Assembly: GCA_023432075.1 (NCBI GenBank)
Contig: JAEYVD010000204.1
Span: forward strand, 1-11,615
Length of the DNA: 11,615 nt
Source: Pseudomonadota bacterium
Lineage (GTDB): Bacteria > Pseudomonadota > Gammaproteobacteria > Burkholderiales > Burkholderiaceae_B
Direction of reading: 5' to 3'
The notes below the pieces were generated by a model. That model was given only the letters and a program-made list of their open reading frames with translations. It did not search any database and was not told where the DNA came from. A program made the position numbers and the translations under genes. Shown here one piece after another: positions 6,697 to 11,615 of the stretch. How positions within the stretch are numbered: position 1 is the first letter of the stretch; every line of letters begins with the position of its first letter.

Positions 6697-7848
6697 CTAC
6701 GACAGCGCGGGCAGCGCCACGCTTTCCATCAATTGGCGCCACGTGCCGGCGACGCGCGCGCGAACGCACAGATCGGCGCCCACGCGCACGGCATCGGTAA
6801 ATTCGTAGCGCCGCGCGGCGTCCAGATGTTCCAGCATCGGCAGGCGCACCATGCCCGCCGCGTCGCCCAGCAGCACCGGCGCCAGATACAGCAGCAGTTC
6901 GTCAACGCAGCCGGCGGACACGAGCGCGCCGCTCAGGCCTGCGCCAGCCTCGACGTGAACCTCGTTGAATTGCTCGGCAGCCATCCAGCGCATCATCGCG
7001 GGCAGATCGACGCGGCCAGGCTCCGTGCCCGGCAAGCACACCACGCGCGCGTTCTTGTCCGCCAGGCGCGCCGCCTTTGCGGCGTCCTCGCGCGCGGTGA
7101 AGACGATGACCTGCGCGCCGTCGAACAACCGCGCGGCTTCCGGAATCTCGAATCGCCCATCCACGACCGCCTTGCGCGGCTGGCGTGTCGTCTGAACGTC
7201 GCGCACGTTCAGTTGGGGATCGTCCTTGAGCACCGTGCCCATGCCCGTCAGGACAACGCAACTGCGCGCCCGCCAGCGGTGCCCATCGGCGCGCGCCTCG
7301 GGGCCCGTAATCCATTGCGACATGCCGTTATGCAGGGCGCTGCGGCCGTCCAGCGACGCCGCCATCTTCATCCACACCCACGGCAGGCCGCGGCTCATGC
7401 GCGAGATGAAGCCGGCGTTCACCGCCAGCGCCTCTTCGCGGCATACGCCGGTCGTCACTGCGATGCCGGCATCGCGCAGCCGCGCCAACCCCCGCCCATT
7501 CACCAGCGGATTCGGATCGCCCATCGCGACGACCACGCGGGCCGGCCGCGCCGCCAGCACCGCGTCCACGCAAGGCGGCGTGCGGCCGAAATGACTGCAG
7601 GGCTCCAGCGTGACGTACAACGTCGAACCAGCGACGGACTCGCCACGCGACTGCGCGTCGCGCAGCGCGCATATTTCGGCATGCGGGCCGCCGGGCGGCT
7701 GCGTCGCCCCCTCGCCCAACACGCGGCCGTCACGCACGATGACGCAGCCGACCCGGGGGTTGGGCGCGGTGGTGGTCATGACGGTCTGCGCCAGCGCCAG
7801 CGCGCGTCGCATCCAGAAGAGGTCGTCGGAGTCGCGGGAAATGTCCAT
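6697..7848 (-). CDS. ribD: Bifunctional riboflavin biosynthesis protein RibD (deaminase/reductase)
   Basis: RibD performs two cytoplasmic steps of riboflavin synthesis: deamination of the diaminopyrimidine ribosylamino-phosphate, then NADPH-dependent reduction of the ribosyl side chain. The 383 residues compare with about 367 in E. coli. The N-terminal cytidine-deaminase-like domain shows the zinc site: H56-A-E58 (PHAEICAL), and C84 and C93 in LEPCSHFGRTPPC. The C-terminal reductase domain begins near 155 with WVWMKMAASLDGRSA and WITGPEARADGHRWRA. The start is ATG at 7848 (MDISRDSDDLFWMRRAL), placing the deaminase motifs at normal distances; the frame is open to 8112 but that extension is low-complexity GC-rich. 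No Shine-Dalgarno is visible, and a TACAAT lies just upstream. In many proteobacteria nrdR directly precedes ribD; here a two-gene plus-strand unit separates them. Confidence 0.96.
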   Translation of the reverse strand: MDISRDSDDLFWMRRALALAQTVMTTTAPNPRVGCVIVRDGRVLGEGATQPPGGPHAEICALRDAQSRGESVAGSTLYVTLEPCSHFGRTPPCVDAVLAARPARVVVAMGDPNPLVNGRGLARLRDAGIAVTTGVCREEALAVNAGFISRMSRGLPWVWMKMAASLDGRSALHNGMSQWITGPEARADGHRWRARSCVVLTGMGTVLKDDPQLNVRDVQTTRQPRKAVVDGRFEIPEAARLFDGAQVIVFTAREDAAKAARLADKNARVVCLPGTEPGRVDLPAMMRWMAAEQFNEVHVEAGAGLSGALVSAGCVDELLLYLAPVLLGDAAGMVRLPMLEHLDAARRYEFTDAVRVGADLCVRARVAGTWRQLMESVALPALS

Positions 7849-7855
7849 GCCGGCG

Positions 7856-7861
7856 ATTGTA
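7856..7861 (-). promoter_or_regulatory. Candidate -10 element of ribD (possibly leaderless start)
   Basis: TACAAT on the minus strand (five of six to consensus) ends 7 nt before the ribD ATG. A start of transcription at the usual distance would fall on or next to the ATG. No good -35 is visible at 16-18 nt, so this is tentative. Confidence 0.3.
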
Positions 7862-8026
7862 TGTCCGCCCGCCCCGTCCCGCCCGCCTTCCCGCCCCGTG
7901 CAGCCGCGCCCAGAAGCAGATGTCCGTTTTGGGCCGCCCGCCGTCTCGGATCGCGCTCGCAACCTGGCCGGTTCGGAGTAAAAATAGCGCCATGTCCCCT
8001 TGAATCCATGGCCAGGAGGCCCGGAA

Positions 8027-8590
8027 ATGAAACAGGCACTTATCGTTATCGACGTACAAGACTCTTTCCGCCAACGTCCGTTTTGGGACGAATCGGAATA
8101 CCCGGCATTCATTTCGCAGATTCAGGCCCTGATCGACGGCGCCCAGGACAAGGACATTCCGGTGTTGCAGGTGTTTCACACCAGCCCGTCCGACGATCCC
8201 GCGAATCCCTTTTCGCTCGCCTCCGGCCACGTCAAGACGCTGAAGGAACTGCGCATCGCCCCGACGGCGGTGTTTCACAAGACGGTCCATTCGTCGCTCT
8301 ACGCCAAGGATGAAACCGGCGCCTCGCTGCACGATTGGCTGCTAAAGCACGGCATCGAAGGCATCATCGTGGCCGGTATCCGCACCGAACAATGCTGCGA
8401 AACCACGTCGCGCCATGCCAGCGATGCCGGCTTCAAGGTGCTCTTTCCCACCGATGCCACGCTGACTTTCGCGATGCAAAGCCCGTCGGGCAGGCACTAC
8501 ACGCCGGCCGAGATCCGCGACCGGACCGAGCTGGTCCTGCAGGGCCGTTTTGCCCGCGTGGTTCGCGCCGCCGACGCGCTGACCGTTTAA
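8027..8590 (+). CDS. Isochorismatase-family cysteine hydrolase
   Basis: This 187-residue protein belongs to the isochorismatase-like hydrolase family (nicotinamidases, isochorismatases and other amidases). The substrate cannot be named from sequence. The catalytic triad is intact: D9 in ALIVIDVQDSF, K85 in VFHKTVHSSLY and nucleophile C123 in GIRTEQCCETTSRHA. A second Cys (C124) stands where most relatives have Val. No signal peptide is seen, so it is cytoplasmic. The start is ATG at 8027, with AGGAGG 7 nt upstream; the in-frame ATG at 8000 lacks a site. It lies 20 nt upstream of a GlxA-type regulator in the same direction and is probably co-transcribed with it, an arrangement that suggests the regulator controls this enzyme or senses its substrate or product (inference). 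It is transcribed divergently from ribD. Confidence 0.92.
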   Translation: MKQALIVIDVQDSFRQRPFWDESEYPAFISQIQALIDGAQDKDIPVLQVFHTSPSDDPANPFSLASGHVKTLKELRIAPTAVFHKTVHSSLYAKDETGASLHDWLLKHGIEGIIVAGIRTEQCCETTSRHASDAGFKVLFPTDATLTFAMQSPSGRHYTPAEIRDRTELVLQGRFARVVRAADALTV

Positions 8591-8610
8591 CGCGCGGGCG
8601 GGAGGCGCAG

Positions 8611-9570
8611 ATGGTTCCGGTGTACTTCGTGGTGCCGCGCGGCATCGTTCTGTTGGACCTCGCCGGTCCGGCGGAAGCCTTCCGCGTGGCCAACAAGCTG
8701 TGTCCGGGCACGTTCCTCCAGCATTTCTGCAGCCCCTCCCGCGACGTCGAAAGCGGCATTCCCGGCCTGCACCTGGCGCGGTTGCAGCCCCTGCCGGCCG
8801 TGTTGCCGTCCAACGCGCTGGTCATCATCTCGGGCGTGGTGGGCAAGCACACCCGCCTGGATGACGAGGACGCGCGCGCCATCGTGGCGTGGCTGGCCGT
8901 GCGGCATCCGGCTGACGGCTTCACCTTGATGACCGTTTGCGCGGGCGCGCTGTTCGCTGCCGCGGCGGGGCTGACGCGGCAGCGAGAATGCACGACCCAT
9001 CACACCTGCCTGGATCAGCTTGCCGCCCTGGATCCCACCGCCCGCCTGTTAGACAACCGCATCTTTGTCGAGGACGGCAACCTCGTGAGCAGCGCGGGCA
9101 TCACGGCGGGGATCGATTTGGCCCTGCACATGGTGGCGCGCCATTGCGGCCCGCGCGTGGCCAGCGAGGCGGCGCGCGACATGGTTGTCTACCAGCGCCG
9201 CGCGGGCTCGGACTCGGCATTGTCGCCCTGGCTGGATCATCGCAGCCACATGCATCCGGGCGTTCACCGGGTGCAGGACGCGGTCATCCGCGATCCGGCC
9301 GCGCCCTGGTCGGCCCAGTCGCTGGCCGAGCAGGCGCACACCAGTGCCCGGCACCTGACGCGACTGTTCCGCGAGCACGCGGGCTGCACGCCGATGGATT
9401 ACCTCTATCAGATCCGCGTGGCGCTGGCCCGCGACCTGCTGCGCGACACCCGGCTGGACCTGGAACGCGTGGCGGAGAAATCGGGATTTGGGTCGGCGCA
9501 GCACATGCGCCGCGTATGGCGCAAATTCCAGCCGCTGACGCCCAGTCTGATGCGCGGGGCGCCTGGCTAG
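8611..9570 (+). CDS. GlxA-family transcriptional regulator (DJ-1/PfpI domain plus AraC-type HTH)
   Basis: This 319-residue two-domain regulator has an N-terminal DJ-1/PfpI-like (class I glutamine amidotransferase fold) domain at about 1-190. Its nucleophile-elbow Cys is C110 in [10 protein letters not shown], with a following ECTTHH segment (127-131). A conserved [12 protein letters not shown] linker (191-202) leads to a C-terminal AraC-type DNA-binding domain, about 218-315. The two helix-turn-helix units are around [20 protein letters not shown] and [20 protein letters not shown]. This architecture is typical of GlxA/FtrA-like regulators; the ligand is unknown. The start is ATG at 8611, with GGAGG 5 nt upstream. 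It is probably co-transcribed with the hydrolase 20 nt upstream. Its TAG stop overlaps the TAG stop of convergent nrdR in one CTAG. Confidence 0.94.
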   Translation: MVPVYFVVPRGIVLLDLAGPAEAFRVANKLCPGTFLQHFCSPSRDVESGIPGLHLARLQPLPAVLPSNALVIISGVVGKHTRLDDEDARAIVAWLAVRHPADGFTLMTVCAGALFAAAAGLTRQRECTTHHTCLDQLAALDPTARLLDNRIFVEDGNLVSSAGITAGIDLALHMVARHCGPRVASEAARDMVVYQRRAGSDSALSPWLDHRSHMHPGVHRVQDAVIRDPAAPWSAQSLAEQAHTSARHLTRLFREHAGCTPMDYLYQIRVALARDLLRDTRLDLERVAEKSGFGSAQHMRRVWRKFQPLTPSLMRGAPG

Positions 9571-10046
9571 TCCTTGCGCAGCTTGCCCGGCAGCAGCGGG
9601 CCCTGCATCTCGCGGATGGCTTCGACGAATTCGCCGATGTCCTCGAAACTCTTGTAGACCGAGGCAAAACGCACGTACGCCACCTTATCCAGCTTGCGCA
9701 ATTCGTTCATGACGAGTTCGCCGATATGTTCGGACGGCACTTCGCGCTGTCCGCTGGCCAGCAGTTGCTCTTCGATCCGGGCAACGGCGGCATCCACATC
9801 CTCGGTGCTGACGGGGCGCTTGCGCAGCGCAAGGCTCAGGCTTGCGCGCAGCTTGGCGGGGTCGTATTCGCTGCGGCTGCCATTGCGCTTGACGATCGAA
9901 GGCATGGCAAGCTCCACCCGTTCATAGGTGGTGAACCGCTTGTCACAGGACAGGCAGCGGCGACGACGGCGGATCGCGTCGCCCTCTTCGGAGACCCGGC
10001 TGTCGACGACCTGCGTTTCGGCATTGCCGCAAAATGGACACCGCAT
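9567..10046 (-). CDS. nrdR: Transcriptional repressor NrdR (ribonucleotide reductase regulator)
   Basis: NrdR represses ribonucleotide reductase genes in response to ATP/dATP levels. The 159 residues are the normal length. The N-terminal zinc ribbon has all four cysteines (C3, C6 in MRCPFCG; C31, C34 in [12 protein letters not shown]), followed by the ATP-cone domain from about residue 49 ([15 protein letters not shown]) to about 139 ([13 protein letters not shown]). The ATG at 10046 has an AGGGAT Shine-Dalgarno 7 nt upstream. It is downstream of glyA in the same direction but separated by a terminator, and has its own candidate promoter. No NrdR box (palindromic ACACwATATaTwGTGT-like) was recognised nearby. 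Its stop codon overlaps that of the convergent GlxA-type gene by 4 bp. Confidence 0.97.
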   Translation of the reverse strand: MRCPFCGNAETQVVDSRVSEEGDAIRRRRRCLSCDKRFTTYERVELAMPSIVKRNGSRSEYDPAKLRASLSLALRKRPVSTEDVDAAVARIEEQLLASGQREVPSEHIGELVMNELRKLDKVAYVRFASVYKSFEDIGEFVEAIREMQGPLLPGKLRKD

Positions 10047-10080
10047 GTGTGATCCCTAAAGGCGCTGATGGCAATAATTG

Positions 10081-10109
10081 AGCATATTGTAACGATGGGC
10101 ATGATGCAA
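10081..10109 (-). promoter_or_regulatory. Candidate sigma-70 promoter of nrdR
   Basis: On the minus strand TTGCAT (10109-10104) and TATGCT (10086-10081) are spaced by 17 nt. An alternative -10, TACAAT, overlaps at 10091-10086 but has no good -35 at 16-18 nt. It would give a leader of about 30 nt before nrdR and lies just past the glyA terminator. Confidence 0.4.
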
Positions 10110-10180
10110 AGCGGCAATTTGGGCGATTTTCGTGCCGCGGCCGCCTGGCTGATCGAATGGCGGGACGCTGCCCGCCAGCC

Positions 10181-10220
10181 CAAAAGAATAAGGGACGGCG
10201 CCTTGCGGAGCCGTCCCTTT
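10181..10220 (-). terminator. Rho-independent terminator of glyA
   Basis: A perfect 10-bp stem (10190-10199 with 10210-10219, AAGGGACGGC paired with GCCGTCCCTT) has a 10-nt loop. On the minus strand it is followed by a U-rich tail (TTATTCTTTT). It sits about 45 nt beyond the glyA stop. Confidence 0.85.
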
Positions 10221-10263
10221 GCCCGATCCCCGGTTGCGGCCTGGCCGCGCGCCGGTCGTCTGC

Positions 10264-11514
10264 TTACTTCTTGCCGTAGACCGGCAGGCGCGAGGTCAGT
10301 TCATTGACCTTGGCGCGCACGGCGGCGATGTTGGCTTCGTCGCGCGGGTTGTCCAGCACGTCGGCGATCAGGTTGGCCGTCAGTTCGGCGTCGGCTTCGG
10401 TGAAGCCGCGGGTCGTCATGGCCGGGGTGCCCAGACGGATGCCGCTGGTCACGAAGGGCTTTTCCGGATCGTTGGGGATGGCGTTCTTGTTGACCGTGAT
10501 GTGGGCCTGACCCAGCACCGCTTCGGCTTCCTTGCCCGTGATGCCCTTGGAACGCAGATCAACCAGCATGACGTGGCTTTCGGTGCGGCCCGATACGATA
10601 CGCAGGCCACGCTTGACCAGCGTGTCGGCCAGCACCTTGGCATTCTTGACGACTTGCTGCGCGTAGTCCTTGAACCCGGGCTCCAGCGCTTCCTTGAAGG
10701 CCACGGCTTTGCCGGCGATGACGTGCATCAGCGGACCGCCTTGGATGCCGGGGAAAATCGCCGAATTGATGATCTTCTCGTGCTCGGCCTTCATCATGAT
10801 GACGCCGCCGCGCGGGCCGCGCAGCGACTTGTGCGTGGTCGAGGTGACGAAGTCGGCATGCGGGACCGGGTTGGGGTAGGCGCCACCGGCGACCAGGCCA
10901 GCGTAGTGGGCGATGTCGACCATGAACAGCGCGCCGTTTTCGCGGGCGATGCGGGCCATGCGTTCGAAGTCGATATGCAAGGCGTAGGCCGACGCGCCAG
11001 CCACGATCAGCTTGGGCTTGTGTTCCTTGGCCAGCTGCTCGACCTGGTCGTAGTTCAGGACTTCGTTTTCGTCCAGGCCATAGGAGATGAAGTTGTACAG
11101 CTTGCCCGAGGCGTTGACCGACGCGCCATGCGTCAGGTGGCCGCCTTCGGCCAGGCTCATGCCCAGCACAGTGTCGCCCGGCTTGAGGACCGCCATGTAC
11201 ACGCCCTGGTTCGCCTGCGAACCCGAGTTGGGCTGCACGTTGGCGGCTTCGGCGCCAAAGATCTGCTTCAGGCGGTCGATGGCCAGCTGTTCGACCACGT
11301 CCACGTATTCGCAACCACCGTAGTAGCGCTTGCCCGGGTAGCCTTCGGCGTACTTGTTCGTGAGCTGCGTGCCTTGCGCTTCCATGACGGCCGGGCTGGC
11401 ATAGTTCTCCGAAGCGATCAGCTCGATGTGCTGCTCTTGGCGCTGGTCTTCCTTCTGGATGGCGGCCCAAACGTCCGGGTCAGCCTTGGACAAGGTGAGG
11501 TTGCGGTCAAACAT
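10264..11514 (-). CDS. glyA: Serine hydroxymethyltransferase
   Basis: GlyA is a cytoplasmic PLP enzyme that interconverts serine plus tetrahydrofolate and glycine plus 5,10-methylene-tetrahydrofolate, the main source of one-carbon units for purines, thymidylate and methionine. The 416 residues match the usual bacterial length (E. coli 417), and the numbering is nearly colinear. The PLP lysine is K229 in [14 protein letters not shown], with the cofactor-binding D200 and H203 in [11 protein letters not shown]-terminal [19 protein letters not shown] and YGGCEYVD blocks are intact. The start ATG at 11514 is preceded by AGGAAA at 8 nt. It is followed by a strong terminator, so it is probably monocistronic, with nrdR downstream under its own promoter. 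Confidence 0.98.
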   Translation of the reverse strand: MFDRNLTLSKADPDVWAAIQKEDQRQEQHIELIASENYASPAVMEAQGTQLTNKYAEGYPGKRYYGGCEYVDVVEQLAIDRLKQIFGAEAANVQPNSGSQANQGVYMAVLKPGDTVLGMSLAEGGHLTHGASVNASGKLYNFISYGLDENEVLNYDQVEQLAKEHKPKLIVAGASAYALHIDFERMARIARENGALFMVDIAHYAGLVAGGAYPNPVPHADFVTSTTHKSLRGPRGGVIMMKAEHEKIINSAIFPGIQGGPLMHVIAGKAVAFKEALEPGFKDYAQQVVKNAKVLADTLVKRGLRIVSGRTESHVMLVDLRSKGITGKEAEAVLGQAHITVNKNAIPNDPEKPFVTSGIRLGTPAMTTRGFTEADAELTANLIADVLDNPRDEANIAAVRAKVNELTSRLPVYGKK

Positions 11515-11615
11515 GACGGGGGTTTCCTGAGGCGGTAATGGAAAAGAAACGGCAGATAAGAAAACGGCGTCGGGCGGGTAAACCCGGAGAATGCTGAGTA
11601 GTTTACCCCGTCGCG
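11515..11615 (-). promoter_or_regulatory. glyA upstream region with an inverted repeat
   Basis: These 101 bases up to the window edge hold the glyA ribosome-binding site (11523-11528) and a perfect 8-bp inverted repeat, GGGTAAAC (11576-11583) and GTTTACCC (11601-11608), separated by 17 nt. It may be an operator or a leader hairpin. No convincing -35/-10 pair is visible; the promoter may extend past the edge. A folate, glycine or SAM riboswitch was not recognised. Confidence 0.4.

Noticed and set aside
7849..8026. FMN riboswitch or clear divergent promoter between ribD and the hydrolase
   Set aside because: No RFN-element conserved segments are recognisable, and no good -35/-10 pair for the plus strand; only an AT-rich GTAAAAAT at 7978-7985.
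6652..8313. 553-codon plus-strand open frame across ribD and the hydrolase
   Set aside because: It overlaps two recognised genes in other frames; low-complexity Arg/Ala/His composition typical of a shadow frame.
9585..9601. GCCCG-N7-CGGGC hairpin near the nrdR 3' end as a terminator for the GlxA-type gene
   Set aside because: Short 5-bp stem with no following T-run, lying inside nrdR coding sequence.
10219..11538. 439-codon plus-strand open frame opposite glyA
   Set aside because: Antisense to a textbook serine hydroxymethyltransferase.

Overview
This window comes from a GC-rich beta-proteobacterial chromosome. The best guess is the Alcaligenaceae (Bordetella/Achromobacter type). That guess rests on base composition, on the protein sequences (a GlyA colinear with the E. 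coli enzyme, NrdR, a bifunctional RibD) and on gene order. The exact genus cannot be fixed from sequence inspection alone. No phage, insertion sequence, integrase or CRISPR array is visible.

Layout, left to right. (1) A LysR-type regulator on the minus strand (1-878) runs off the left edge. (2) Directly upstream of it lies a minus-strand tRNA-Ser(GGA) with an encoded CCA end, its own candidate promoter and a perfect 15-bp hairpin terminator. (3) A tight minus-strand operon, prkA - yeaH-like - spoVR, occupies 1217-5964: the genes are spaced by 12 nt and then overlap by 4 nt, and a hairpin terminator closes the operon at 1174-1201. It encodes an AAA+ ATPase/kinase-type protein, a von Willebrand A (MIDAS) protein and SpoVR. 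(4) A non-coding stretch of about 730 bases (5965-6696) contains a possible extracytoplasmic-stress (sigma-E-like) promoter for prkA and several short dyads. (5) ribD (6697-7848, minus) supplies the deaminase/reductase of riboflavin synthesis. (6) A plus-strand pair, a cysteine hydrolase of the isochorismatase family (8027-8590) and a GlxA-type DJ-1/AraC regulator (8611-9570), sits between ribD and nrdR. (7) nrdR (9567-10046) and glyA (10264-11514) are on the minus strand. They have separate signals: a terminator behind glyA and a candidate promoter before nrdR.

How the genes fit together. glyA - nrdR - ribD is a housekeeping neighbourhood (one-carbon units, control of ribonucleotide reductase, riboflavin). 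The oppositely oriented hydrolase/regulator pair looks like an accessory insertion into it, and its last codon shares a CTAG with the nrdR stop. The PrkA/YeaH/SpoVR operon is the most interesting element. It is a widely conserved stress or starvation module with an incompletely understood biochemical role, and its AAA+ plus VWA composition resembles MoxR-VWA systems that remodel or metallate client enzymes. SpoVR carries His/Glu motifs that could be a metal site, which makes it a candidate client or effector.
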